Shown piece after piece: positions 1 to 7,219 of a stretch of DNA of 36,724 bases (the first letter of the stretch is position 1; each line of letters begins with the position of its first letter). The notes beneath the pieces are model-generated. The model worked only from the letters and a program-made list of their open reading frames with translations. It was not told where the DNA came from and made no database searches. This DNA comes from JAVWGW01 sp036651575 (lineage in GTDB: Bacteria; Actinomycetota; Coriobacteriia; Coriobacteriales; Eggerthellaceae). The stretch is taken from NCBI GenBank assembly GCA_036651575.1, contig JAVVXN010000012.1:1-36724 (forward strand), written 5' to 3'. The translations under genes were made by a program, and so were the position numbers.

Positions 1-632
1 TAGGTGTTGACGAATTCGGTGGCATCGAGGCCATCGCGAATATGTGCGTCAAGGTTATAGCGGCTTTGCGCTTTTAAGAAGAGCTCGACGGCGTCGGGAG
101 CGAAGAGGGTGCCACTGTTTTCAGTGAAGTATTTTTGCAGATCCTCGGTGGGCGCCTCTTTATTTTCGAAAAGGAAAACGTCGGCTCGATCGGCCACGTG
201 GATAACTTGAGCGAGATGAGCGGTCGCCGGATTTTGGATGTCGAAGAGATCATAGCGAAGGTGGTGAAATAAAATCGCTTCGGCCTCGTCGTGTAAAAAC
301 GGTAACTCCCTTAAGAAGAGATACCCGTAGAGGGAGTGTTCCCATAAATTGACGCTTTCCAGAGTGAGTACCTTTTTGATTTCTTCGGTGTGGTAGATAC
401 CAATATCGTGAAAAAGCGTGATGAAGTAGGCGCTGCAGCGATCGTTTTCGGACAGGTCTCCCTCCACTTCGAGCATGGCATCAACCAGGTAGGCAACGCG
501 GTTGCCGTGGTCGACCAGGCGCACATCGACGCGATTGAGAGCCCGCTGCACCATGCGCATGACATCGTTGGCTTGCACGGGTGTTTCGGGGTTGCCGTCC
601 TGTTGGTGTTTGTGCGGGGCGTGCTGCGCCAT
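1..632 (-). CDS. HD-GYP-like phosphohydrolase domain protein (3' end cut by window)
   Basis: The minus-strand reading frame is open from an ATG at 632 to the window edge (210 codons seen). A GGAG ribosome site lies about 8 bases upstream of the ATG. The protein has an HD-superfamily metal-site pattern: FHDIG with H75-D76, EHS at 98-100, HH at 123-124 and VADRAD at 146-151. The order and spacing match the HD-GYP branch, whose members hydrolyse cyclic-di-GMP or related nucleotides. The usual signature after the His pair (HHExxDGxGYP) is degenerate here, reading HHLRYDLFDIQNP, so the substrate cannot be assigned. No signal peptide or membrane helix is visible, so it is probably cytoplasmic. The gene upstream on the same strand is a prepilin-like protein 84 bases away. 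The C-terminus is missing. Confidence 0.8.
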   Translation of the reverse strand, partial: MAQHAPHKHQQDGNPETPVQANDVMRMVQRALNRVDVRLVDHGNRVAYLVDAMLEVEGDLSENDRCSAYFITLFHDIGIYHTEEIKKVLTLESVNLWEHSLYGYLFLRELPFLHDEAEAILFHHLRYDLFDIQNPATAHLAQVIHVADRADVFLFENKEAPTEDLQKYFTENSGTLFAPDAVELFLKAQSRYNLDAHIRDGLDATEFVNT

Positions 633-716
633 GATACCTACTCCATCATTCCAAAGTCATTTCTTTGTAGTATAGAGGTTTTAGAGATGATGCTTGCGAT
701 GGCTTTGAAGGAATTA

Positions 717-1538
717 TTACGGGTTCGTTATGTCGTGTGAGGGAATTTCCTCATAGTGTTCGAGAGGAAGCCATTTTCGTACCTGCGTATTATTTGGTCC
801 GCCTTTTGTGCTAGCAGTGAGTTCAGCGTGAAGATCTTCGGCGCTACCTCCCGTTCCGAAAGTTGCGCTCTTCGGGTTTATGTCATCGAGTATTCCGTAG
901 TAGTTTGTTGCTCCATACCATTTTTTGTCGATGGGGTCGTAGACGTATGGTACGTTCCATCCATCGCCCGTACCTTTTTTTGCGAAGAGCCACAGATTAT
1001 TGTCAGATTCTTTACCGGGATTACAGAAAGGTTGAATGATGTATTCAATATTGTTGACCTTGAGTTTGGGGAGGGTCTTTTTTTGTTGAGCCCAATAGGC
1101 AAAAAATGCTTTTCTGACATTGGAATTACTCTGCTCAGTGCTGGATCCGGTTTTTTTATAGTCTTCCCAAAACGTTTCAAAATCAGTCTTTGTCTCTTCG
1201 CTAATGGTCGAAGTGCTTTTATGTTTTGAGCAGGTTACCCTCACGCGCGCCGTCTGCTGATCTTTTATGATGCTGAATGTGCCCCCGGTAGGGCACACGA
1301 GTTTTTGATCTGCGGCGAGCGTTCGCGCAGCCTCCTCATTAAAGGGTGTCCCCAGCATGCATTGGGTTGTTAGCATATGGGAAAGACTGGTGCGATTGGA
1401 AGCGCAGGCCGCTTCTTCGGCTCGCTTGGCCGATCCGGTAAATACGGGGATGGCGACGGCAACGAGCACCAAGATGATGGCGACGACAATGAGAAGCTCA
1501 GCGAGGGTAAAACCGCTTTGTTTGCGAGAGTTATTCAC
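717..1538 (-). CDS. type IV prepilin-like protein, orphan
   Basis: This is a type IV pilin/pseudopilin-like protein. A GTG start at 1538 gives a short basic leader (MNNSRKQSG) followed by FTLAELLIVVAIILVLVA. That is a classic prepilin peptidase site: G at -1, F at +1, E at +5, then a hydrophobic helix. An AAGGCGGG ribosome site sits 4 bases upstream of the GTG. The frame extends upstream to a TTG at 1634, but that start has no ribosome site and would give an atypical 41-residue leader, so I prefer 1538 (273 residues). The mature part is about 265 residues, longer than many major pilins, with a Gly/Tyr/Trp-rich C-terminal half. No assembly ATPase, platform protein or prepilin peptidase gene is nearby, so its machinery must be elsewhere. 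Membrane insertion and pilus or pseudopilus incorporation are inferred. Confidence 0.78.
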   Translation of the reverse strand: MNNSRKQSGFTLAELLIVVAIILVLVAVAIPVFTGSAKRAEEAACASNRTSLSHMLTTQCMLGTPFNEEAARTLAADQKLVCPTGGTFSIIKDQQTARVRVTCSKHKSTSTISEETKTDFETFWEDYKKTGSSTEQSNSNVRKAFFAYWAQQKKTLPKLKVNNIEYIIQPFCNPGKESDNNLWLFAKKGTGDGWNVPYVYDPIDKKWYGATNYYGILDDINPKSATFGTGGSAEDLHAELTASTKGGPNNTQVRKWLPLEHYEEIPSHDITNP

Positions 1539-1639
1539 GTTGCCCGCCTTCTTGCTAAAGAGACGCCTCGAACTTGAGGGGTCTGTCGAAAACAATCGGT
1601 TTATTCGGGTGATTGTTTTTCTGGTGCGTGTCAAAGGGT

Positions 1640-1663
1640 GGTAGTAAACAGAGAGATACTACC
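1640..1663. repeat. inverted repeat upstream of the prepilin-like gene
   Basis: GGTAGTA at 1640-1646 and TACTACC at 1657-1663 form a perfect 7-bp inverted repeat around a 10-base spacer. It lies about 100 bases upstream of the preferred GTG start at 1538, in the expected promoter or leader of the prepilin-like gene. It could be an operator or an mRNA hairpin; no regulator is identified. Confidence 0.35.
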
Positions 1664-1740
1664 TACCACTACATCTTAACGTGAAAAGCGAATCAATGAA
1701 ACACCTTTCGGTGATGTGCGGGGTGATATTTATGAAAGAA

Positions 1741-1780
1741 TACGAGAAAAAGCCCTTCCGTAGAGGGGCTTTTTCTCGTA
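1741..1780 (-). terminator. strong hairpin terminator after rpmB
   Basis: A perfect 15-bp inverted repeat (TACGAGAAAAAGCCC at 1741-1755 and its complement at 1766-1780) encloses a 10-base loop. The stem has a GC core next to A and T runs, so it can work as an intrinsic terminator in either direction. It lies 50 bases beyond the rpmB stop on the minus strand and separates rpmB from the prepilin-like gene. Confidence 0.8.
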
Positions 1781-1829
1781 CCTGTTACGAATCATCTTTC
1801 GCGGAAAAGCGATTCGAATTCAATGAGAG

Positions 1830-2018
1830 CTAGGCGCGTTCGACCTTGCCGGCCTTGAGGCATTTCGTGCACACGTTGGTGCGCTTCACTTTGCCATTGA
1901 TTTTGATGGTAACTTTTTGCACGTTGGGACGGAACATACGATTCGTCACGCGATGCGAGTGGCTGATGTTGCGACCCGCAACGGGAGCCTTACCGCAAAC
2001 TGCACATACCTTAGACAT
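1830..2018 (-). CDS. rpmB: 50S ribosomal protein L28
   Basis: L28 is a small protein of the large ribosomal subunit. The 62-residue product starts MSKVCAVCGKAPVAGRNISH and has the basic core and typical length of bacterial L28. It carries two CxxC pairs (C5/C8 near the N-terminus and one near the C-terminus), so it is the zinc-binding C+ form. The ATG at 2018 is preferred because GGAG sits 8 bases upstream; an in-frame ATG 9 bases earlier has a poorer position. It stands as a single gene between a clear promoter (2087-2115) and a strong terminator (1741-1780). In Bacillus subtilis rpmB is divergent from the asp23-fakA genes. Here that pair is still on opposite strands but separated by a four-gene block. 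Confidence 0.97.
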   Translation of the reverse strand: MSKVCAVCGKAPVAGRNISHSHRVTNRMFRPNVQKVTIKINGKVKRTNVCTKCLKAGKVERA

Positions 2019-2086
2019 AGCTATCACTCCATTTACATATCGTATCGATCCGTCACAAACGAATCGGTGGTGACAAAAGCCTTGAT

Positions 2087-2115
2087 ACTATACCATAGCC
2101 CCCAACCAACTCCAA
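2087..2115 (-). promoter_or_regulatory. probable sigma-70-type promoter of rpmB
   Basis: Read on the minus strand, TTGGAG (-35, at 2115-2110), a 17-base spacer and TATAGT (-10, at 2092-2087) form a good housekeeping-type promoter. Transcription would start near 2080, leaving a leader of about 60 bases before the rpmB ATG. A weak GTCAC/GTGAC inverted repeat (2052-2074) lies in that leader. Confidence 0.65.
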
Positions 2116-2164
2116 GTGTTTATGGTTAAAAATCCATGAGGTACCTCCGCGTGATTTGTTCCGC

Positions 2165-3733
2165 TTATCCGAGGATTGCGCGCAAATCGGCATCGGCGGT
2201 ACTCGTGGGAGAAATGCCATAGTTTTTCACGAGGACATCGAGCACGTTGGGCGAAAGAAAAGCGGGCAACGTGGGACCGAGGTACATATTTCTCATACCA
2301 AGATACAGCAAGGAAAGCAGAATGCAGACGGCTTTTTGTTCATACCAGGAAAGAATCATCGAAAGAGGTAAGTCGTTGAGTGAACAATCAAAGGCATCAG
2401 CCAAGGTTGCGGCCACTTTGATGGCGCTGTAGGCGTCGTTGCATTGACCCATGTCAAGTAAGCGGGGCAGACCGCCGATGGTGCCTAAGTCCAGGTCGTT
2501 GAAGCGGTATTTGCCGCAGGCAAGTGTGAGGATGATGGTGTCGGCAGGAGTTTGTTTAACGAAATCGGTGAAATAACTGCGTCCCGCGCGGGCTCCGTCG
2601 CAGCCGCCGACCAAAAAGAAATGCTTGATTGCCCCCGTTTTTACCGCATCGACGATCGCGTCGGCTGAGGCGAGTACCGCATCGTGGCCGAATCCGGTAC
2701 TCGCGTGCGTGCCTCCATTGATTCCGGGGAAGGTTGTGGCTTCAGTGAATCCGCCGAGCTCGCGTGCCTTCGCGATCACTGCGGAAAAATCGTTATCGTC
2801 AAGATGGGTGGTGCCCGGATAAGCGACGGCGTCGGTGGTGAAGATGCGGTCGATATAACTTTCTTTCGGGGGCATGATGCAGTTGGTGGTCATCACGATC
2901 GCGGCGGGGAGATCGGCGAACTCGTGCTGCTGGTTTTGCCAGGCACCTCCGAAGTTCCCCTTGAGGTGCGGGTAGGCTTTGAGCTGGGGATAGGCGTGCG
3001 CCGGGAGCATTTCTCCGTGCGTGTAGACGTTGACGTCGCTCTCTTTGGTCTGTTCGAGCAAACGGTGTAGCACCTCAAGGTCATGGCCGGATATCACGAT
3101 TGCGGGACCTGCTTCGATCGTGAATGAAACCTCGGTGGGCACCGGGATGCCGAAGCTTTCCGTGTTGGCACGATCGAGCAGTTCCATGCAGGCAAGGTTC
3201 GCTTCACCCACTTCAAGAGCGAGTGTCAGCAATTCATCAAAGGATTTGTTTTCGCTCAAAGCGGTAAGCCCGCGGTAGAGAAACTCACTCACCGCTTCGT
3301 CGTGATATCCCAACACTCGAGCGTGATAGGCGTAAGCTGCCATGCCGCGCATGCCGAACAGTACGAGGGATTTAAGCGAGCGAATATCTTCATCGGGTTC
3401 GCTTTCGATAAAATCGAAACTTGTTGCTTGCGCAACCCCTCCTCGTGCGGCGATTTCGTGGTGTGCGGCCGCAATTTGACGAGAGAGCGAGATATCCTCG
3501 AAATTCACGTTCGTCATGCACGAAAACATGCCCCTTAAAAGCAGCTCTTCGCACACTGCGGTTGTCTGAAGAGCTTTTTCTCCGGTGGTGGTGCGGGCAA
3601 GATCAACCAGCGCCGCAGTCAGTTCGTCTTGTAGTGCGGCTGTGGTCGCTGATTTCCCGCAGGTTCCCTGCGATCCCTGGCATCCGCTCCCGTGAGCGGT
3701 TTGTTCGCATTGGTTGCAAAACATCTGTTTCAT
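2165..3733 (-). CDS. hcp: hydroxylamine reductase / hybrid-cluster protein Hcp
   Basis: Hcp is an iron-sulfur enzyme with a hybrid Fe-S-O cluster that reduces hydroxylamine in vitro. In vivo it is linked to nitric-oxide and nitrosative-stress handling. The 522-residue product begins MKQMFCNQCEQT and has N-terminal cubane cysteines at 6, 9, 18 and 25. The hybrid-cluster motifs follow in order: HGEMLPAHAYP, TTNC, GGCDGARAGRSYF, LACGKYRF, MGQCNDAYSA and SWYEQKAVCILL, which supply the expected Glu and Cys ligands. The ATG at 3733 has GGAGG 7 bases upstream; the frame runs further upstream without a ribosome site. It lies 100 bases downstream of an iron-sulfur protein gene on the same strand, probably in one operon controlled by the divergent Crp/Fnr-family gene. 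No Hcr-type reductase gene is seen. Confidence 0.95.
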   Translation of the reverse strand: MKQMFCNQCEQTAHGSGCQGSQGTCGKSATTAALQDELTAALVDLARTTTGEKALQTTAVCEELLLRGMFSCMTNVNFEDISLSRQIAAAHHEIAARGGVAQATSFDFIESEPDEDIRSLKSLVLFGMRGMAAYAYHARVLGYHDEAVSEFLYRGLTALSENKSFDELLTLALEVGEANLACMELLDRANTESFGIPVPTEVSFTIEAGPAIVISGHDLEVLHRLLEQTKESDVNVYTHGEMLPAHAYPQLKAYPHLKGNFGGAWQNQQHEFADLPAAIVMTTNCIMPPKESYIDRIFTTDAVAYPGTTHLDDNDFSAVIAKARELGGFTEATTFPGINGGTHASTGFGHDAVLASADAIVDAVKTGAIKHFFLVGGCDGARAGRSYFTDFVKQTPADTIILTLACGKYRFNDLDLGTIGGLPRLLDMGQCNDAYSAIKVAATLADAFDCSLNDLPLSMILSWYEQKAVCILLSLLYLGMRNMYLGPTLPAFLSPNVLDVLVKNYGISPTSTADADLRAILG

Positions 3734-3833
3734 GGTTATTCCTCCGTGTTCGCTCAATATGGTATGCGCATAGTGCGGTAAAGCCGATAGACCCCGTTGG
3801 GTGGCAGTTGGGTGTCGAAAGGGTGCGGGGTGA

Positions 3834-4559
3834 TTATGCGCTGCGCTCGACGATGCGACCGTCAAGCCCGATCGTCACCGTTTCGAAGTGTGGGGTGCAC
3901 CCGCTGTTTTCGATGGCGCGTGTCGCGGCAGCCTCGATTCCGGCGCAGCAGGGAACCTCCATGCGGACGACGGTGACGCTGCGAGGCGGATTGACGGCAA
4001 AGATTGCGGTCAGTTTTTCGCTATAATCGCCCGCATCGAGTTTGGGACATCCGATCAACACGACGTGGTCGCGGATGAAGTCTCGATGAAAATCTCCGTA
4101 GGCAAATGCGGTGCAGTCTGCTGCAATCAGCACGTCTGCGTCGCGGAAATACGCCGCCTGAGGGGATGCGAGCTTTATTTGGACGGGCCACTGGGTAAGT
4201 TCGCTCACGCGCGCGGTGTTTGGCGCACCTTTACCGGTTTGCTCTCGGGCGAGGGCCTGCGCGCGCGATCCGGGACACCCGGAAGGCCGCGTTGTCGGGG
4301 CTGCCGGTTGCTTGTCCTGTGTACGCCCGCTGCGTTCTAAGACGGCTTGTTCATCGTAGGCTGCCGCTTCGCGTTCCTCGAAGCTGATGGCTCCTTCGGG
4401 GCAGGCGGGCAGGCAATCTCCCAGTCCGTCGCAGTAGTCGTCGCGAATCAGTCGTGCCTTACCATCGACGAGTGCGATGGCACCCTCGTGGCATGCGGTG
4501 ACGCACAATCCGCAGCCGGTGCAGCTATCCTCGTCTATGCAGATGATTTTTCGTAGCAT
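3834..4559 (-). CDS. Hcp-associated 4Fe-4S ferredoxin-type protein
   Basis: This 241-residue protein starts with a bacterial ferredoxin domain. The first motif is complete (C13, C16, C19, C23). The second reads C43-x5-C49-x3-C53, with Leu at position 46 where a fourth cysteine would be. The second cluster is therefore either 3Fe-4S or otherwise altered; similar CDGLG motifs occur in proteins encoded beside hcp. A Pro/Ala-rich linker (about 75-115) leads to a C-terminal domain with the motifs IGCPKLD and RMEVPCCAG, which could bind another metal or cluster. A ribosome site (AGAAAGGA) precedes the ATG at 4559. From its position, I infer that it supplies electrons to Hcp. It is cytoplasmic, with no signal peptide. 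Confidence 0.85.
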   Translation of the reverse strand: MLRKIICIDEDSCTGCGLCVTACHEGAIALVDGKARLIRDDYCDGLGDCLPACPEGAISFEEREAAAYDEQAVLERSGRTQDKQPAAPTTRPSGCPGSRAQALAREQTGKGAPNTARVSELTQWPVQIKLASPQAAYFRDADVLIAADCTAFAYGDFHRDFIRDHVVLIGCPKLDAGDYSEKLTAIFAVNPPRSVTVVRMEVPCCAGIEAAATRAIENSGCTPHFETVTIGLDGRIVERSA

Positions 4560-4613
4560 GGGTATCCTTTCTGTTTGCTTCCTGTAGTAAGCCAGGGTAT
4601 GCTGTTGAAATCG

Positions 4614-4627
4614 GTTGTTTTTACAAC
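4614..4627. promoter_or_regulatory. palindromic Crp/Fnr-type operator between hcp operon and regulator
   Basis: GTTGT-TTTT-ACAAC is a perfect 5-4-5 palindrome, the same geometry as FNR/DNR sites. It sits in the 97-base gap between the divergent iron-sulfur protein and Crp/Fnr genes. On the minus strand a -10-like TACTAC (4589-4584) would start transcription near 4578. That puts the palindrome centre about 42 bases upstream, the class II activator position for the hcp operon. Confidence 0.6.
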
Positions 4628-4656
4628 GTAATTGAAAAACTACGGAGGTTGTTGTC

Positions 4657-5346
4657 GTGAAGGGAAGAATCCCCCTTAATACCGTCGTGTTGCGGCTTAG
4701 TGAATGTTCGCTGTTTGCGGGAATCGCCCGTGAAGAAATGGCGGCGATGCTGGATTGTCTCGGTGCTCGGACGAAAACTTACGAACGGGGGGAATATCTC
4801 GTCAGACCGGGAGATACCGTGCATGAATTGGGCGTGGTTTTGACCGGTGAGGTGCAGGTGGTGCGCGACGACTGCTGGGGACATCACAGTATCATCGCCC
4901 GCGTTGTGGCAGGCGGCTTGTTTGCGGAGGCATTTGCGTGCACGGCTCAGCACAATGTGCCTATCGGAGTGGTCGCTGCGACGCGCACCGAAGTGCTACT
5001 TATCGATTGCCGCAAGATCACGGTTACCTGTTCGCAGGCGTGTGCCTTCCATGCTCGGCTTATCCAGAACCTGCTGCGTATTCTGGCGCTCAAAAATGGG
5101 AGTCTTATGGATAAGATGGGGCATCTGACACAGCGCAGCACGCGGGAAAAAGTGCTGTCCTATCTTTCGCGCCAATCCTTTGACGCGAAAAGCGAACAAT
5201 TTGAGGTGCCGTTCAACCGTCAAGATTTGGCCGATTATCTCTCGGTCGACCGAAGCGCGCTTTCAAGTGAGCTGGGAAAACTGCGCGATGAGGGTATCAT
5301 CGAATTTCACAAAAGCACGTTTATTTTGCACGCGCCCCGCGTATAG
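4657..5346 (+). CDS. Crp/Fnr-family transcriptional regulator (HcpR-like)
   Basis: This 229-residue regulator has an N-terminal cyclic-nucleotide-binding-type beta barrel (about 15-130), a long dimerisation helix (about 130-155) and a C-terminal winged helix. The recognition region is RQDLADYLSVDRSALSSEL. It starts with GTG at 4657, and GGAGG lies 8 bases upstream. It lacks the N-terminal cysteine cluster of true FNR, so it probably senses a nitrosative or redox signal another way, for example through haem as proposed for HcpR proteins. Its divergent position next to the iron-sulfur protein and hcp genes, with a shared palindrome at 4614-4627, makes control of that operon likely. Autoregulation is possible, since the site lies just upstream of its own start. 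Confidence 0.88.
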   Translation: MKGRIPLNTVVLRLSECSLFAGIAREEMAAMLDCLGARTKTYERGEYLVRPGDTVHELGVVLTGEVQVVRDDCWGHHSIIARVVAGGLFAEAFACTAQHNVPIGVVAATRTEVLLIDCRKITVTCSQACAFHARLIQNLLRILALKNGSLMDKMGHLTQRSTREKVLSYLSRQSFDAKSEQFEVPFNRQDLADYLSVDRSALSSELGKLRDEGIIEFHKSTFILHAPRV

Positions 5347-5375
5347 GGTGGATGCGTACGGCCGGGTCCCGTGTT

Positions 5376-6608
5376 TTACGGTCGTTCGGATTCGGGCTTG
5401 AAGCCCGGTTGTGGATTTGGCCTCAGCTGTCGGGGTAAAAGAGCGCCGATGTGAGGGGATGCCATAGTTGAAGCAACTCCTTCGCCGAAGCGTTTGAGGG
5501 CGATGTTGGAAAGCGACTGCACTGCCTTTGAGAGGATTCCCGTCGTTGAGTCATCAGCTTGTTTCGCGACATCGACGACGAGGGCAAGTATTTTCCGCCA
5601 GTCTCCCATGATGTCGGCAACGCTTGCATCTTCGGATTGTGCCAGCGTGGCGAATAAGGTGTCGGTCATCACGCGCAATTCTTCGGGTGAAAGCGATCCC
5701 ATCCACTCGTTGATCACCTCGCTCGTGAAGCGTGCGTTGTCGGTGATGCGGTCGAGGTATACGAAGTCATCACCGGCGGCTTCCCAGGTGAAGGGGTCGT
5801 GCTGCATGATGCCGGCGCCGTTGCTGTGGATGACGCGATAGTCTTCATGCGACTCCATCAGCATGCCGACCAGGGATTCTTGTGGGACTGTTTTAAAGAT
5901 GCGATCGCGGATGCCATCATACGCTTCGTCGGTGAAGGTGCCCGGTTTAAAACCGGGTCCATCATGGTTGTAGATGCGTTCGATACGGGCTTTTGTCTCG
6001 GGTTGTGCCTTGAGGGCCGCATAGACCGCAAGGTTTCCGCCCTTTGAATGACCGCCGATGTAGAGTTTTTGCGGGAGGCGAGGTGTGACGGTTTCTAAAT
6101 AGTTGATCGACTGGATTTGCGAGGGAATGGTGTCGGTGAATGCCATGTCGAAATCTTCTCGCCAGCCGGTGAGCGTGCAGTCGGTTCCGCGAAACGCGAT
6201 GTAGGCGAATTGGCGCTTGTAGATAAAGCGCATCGCGGCGAACTGCGTGTAGTTTTTTGTGTCGAGTAAGCTGAGATATTCCCCGATGGTCACCGCGCGA
6301 AACCGCGGACTTGCGGCAAGGGCGAACATAAGCCTTTTCGTCATGTCGGGAGTGGGGCTTGTGAACATCGTGTCGAAGTATTCGGCGTGGGGCACTTCTC
6401 TGAAGGTGATGTCCTTGGTATTGAGCGGGAAGATGCTCTGCAGCAGCGTGTTTGTGTCGCGAAATGATTTGCCCTCTCGCAAAGGAGGGGCGATATGGGC
6501 GAGGTCGACCATGCAAAACGAAGAAAGAACCAGCGAGTCAAGCGCGTTGAACGGCTTTTCTTCGAAAGGGGCAAATTCGCTTTCGAGATAGTCGATAATG
6601 GTCTGCAT
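5376..6608 (-). CDS. Mbeg1-like (DUF2974) alpha/beta hydrolase
   Basis: This is a 410-residue cytoplasmic alpha/beta-hydrolase-fold protein of the Mbeg1-like / DUF2974 type, whose substrates are unknown. The nucleophile elbow is GGHSKGG with Ser188. Upstream is the lipase-like strand FRGTDCTLTGWREDF (139-153), and downstream YNHDGPGF may carry the acidic member of the triad. The ATG at 6608 is chosen because GGAGG lies 8 bases upstream; 13 further codons upstream are open but lack a ribosome site. It converges on the Crp/Fnr gene with only 29 bases between the stops, and a small palindrome (5393-5407) at its 3' end is the only terminator-like element there. Nothing in the context indicates its role. 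Confidence 0.85.
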   Translation of the reverse strand: MQTIIDYLESEFAPFEEKPFNALDSLVLSSFCMVDLAHIAPPLREGKSFRDTNTLLQSIFPLNTKDITFREVPHAEYFDTMFTSPTPDMTKRLMFALAASPRFRAVTIGEYLSLLDTKNYTQFAAMRFIYKRQFAYIAFRGTDCTLTGWREDFDMAFTDTIPSQIQSINYLETVTPRLPQKLYIGGHSKGGNLAVYAALKAQPETKARIERIYNHDGPGFKPGTFTDEAYDGIRDRIFKTVPQESLVGMLMESHEDYRVIHSNGAGIMQHDPFTWEAAGDDFVYLDRITDNARFTSEVINEWMGSLSPEELRVMTDTLFATLAQSEDASVADIMGDWRKILALVVDVAKQADDSTTGILSKAVQSLSNIALKRFGEGVASTMASPHIGALLPRQLRPNPQPGFKPESERP

Positions 6609-6701
6609 AGGGTCTCCCTCCAAGCAAGGTGTCGTGCCTTCGTGCAATTTGAAGATTAAGTTGAAGTGAATAGAGTCTCGTACATAGGGTATATAGTACA
6701 G

Positions 6702-6731
6702 TATACTAATCCATCAAGCTCATCATGGATT
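6702..6731 (+). promoter_or_regulatory. probable -10 element and leader hairpin before asp23
   Basis: TATACT at 6702-6707 is a good -10 element, but no strong -35 sits 16-18 bases upstream. Immediately downstream, AATCCAT (6708-6714) and ATGGATT (6725-6731) form a 7-bp stem with a 10-base loop at the start of the predicted transcript. Such a hairpin could protect the 5' end or bind a regulator. It would serve the asp23-fakA-recG-rsmD-coaD run. Confidence 0.4.
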
Positions 6732-6765
6732 GTAGGTTTACGCCTGTAATCGTGAAAGGATGATT

Positions 6766-7113
6766 ATGACGAACGCTGTTTCAGGCAACTTGCATGTTGC
6801 CAATGATGTTTTGGCCGATTTGGTTGGTAGCGCAGCTTTGCAGTGCTACGGCGTTGTCGGCATGGCAGCTCCGAATGCTGCTGATGGTATTGCGAAAATT
6901 TTACCGGCTTCGCGTCTGCGTCGCGGTGTTGTGGTGACCACAACGGAAGCGGGAATTCATGTCGATTTGTATGTCGTGATCGAATACGGCACCAACATCA
7001 ATACGGTTTCGAAAAACCTGATCGAACAGGTGACCTTTGCCTTATCTGAGTACGCGCAGATTGTGCTTGATGGTGTTGATGTGCACGTGCAAGGCGTGAA
7101 GGTACGTCGCTAA
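6766..7113 (+). CDS. Asp23/Gls24 family protein (YloU-like)
   Basis: A 115-residue Asp23/Gls24-family protein. Members are small alpha/beta proteins linked to envelope stress; in several Gram-positives they sit on the inner membrane face through partners. The product has the family pattern of a hydrophobic strand (GVVVTTTEAGIHVDLYVVIEYG) followed by an amphipathic helix and a closing VDVHVQGVKV strand. The second ATG, at 6766, is preferred: GAAAGGA lies 5 bases upstream, whereas the ATG at 6760 overlaps that site. It is followed by fakA, the standard asp23-fakA order (yloU-yloV in Bacillus). No signal peptide or membrane helix is seen. Confidence 0.92.
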   Translation: MTNAVSGNLHVANDVLADLVGSAALQCYGVVGMAAPNAADGIAKILPASRLRRGVVVTTTEAGIHVDLYVVIEYGTNINTVSKNLIEQVTFALSEYAQIVLDGVDVHVQGVKVRR

Positions 7114-7176
7114 AAAGCATCGTTTACTTTCGGGATCTTGGTATATCTCGTGTTCACTATCCGACCAAAAGAATTG

Positions 7177-7196
7177 ATCACGGTTGCGTCCGTGAT
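7177..7196 (+). other. intergenic hairpin between asp23 and fakA
   Basis: ATCACGG (7177-7183) and CCGTGAT (7190-7196) form a perfect 7-bp stem with a TTGCGT loop. No T run follows, so it is not a classical terminator. It stands 23 bases before the fakA ATG and could set the relative amounts of asp23 and fakA mRNA. Confidence 0.4.
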
Positions 7197-7219
7197 ACCA
7201 AAGAGAAAGATAAAAGCTA

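Noticed and set aside
2135..2164. GAGGTACCTC palindrome after hcp as a terminator
   Set aside because: The loop would be only two bases. A T run follows on the minus strand, but the stem is too short to call.
5393..5407. CGGGCTT/AAGCCCG palindrome as a terminator for the converging genes
   Set aside because: It lies in the coding end of the hydrolase gene, its realistic stem is only 5 bp, and no T run follows.
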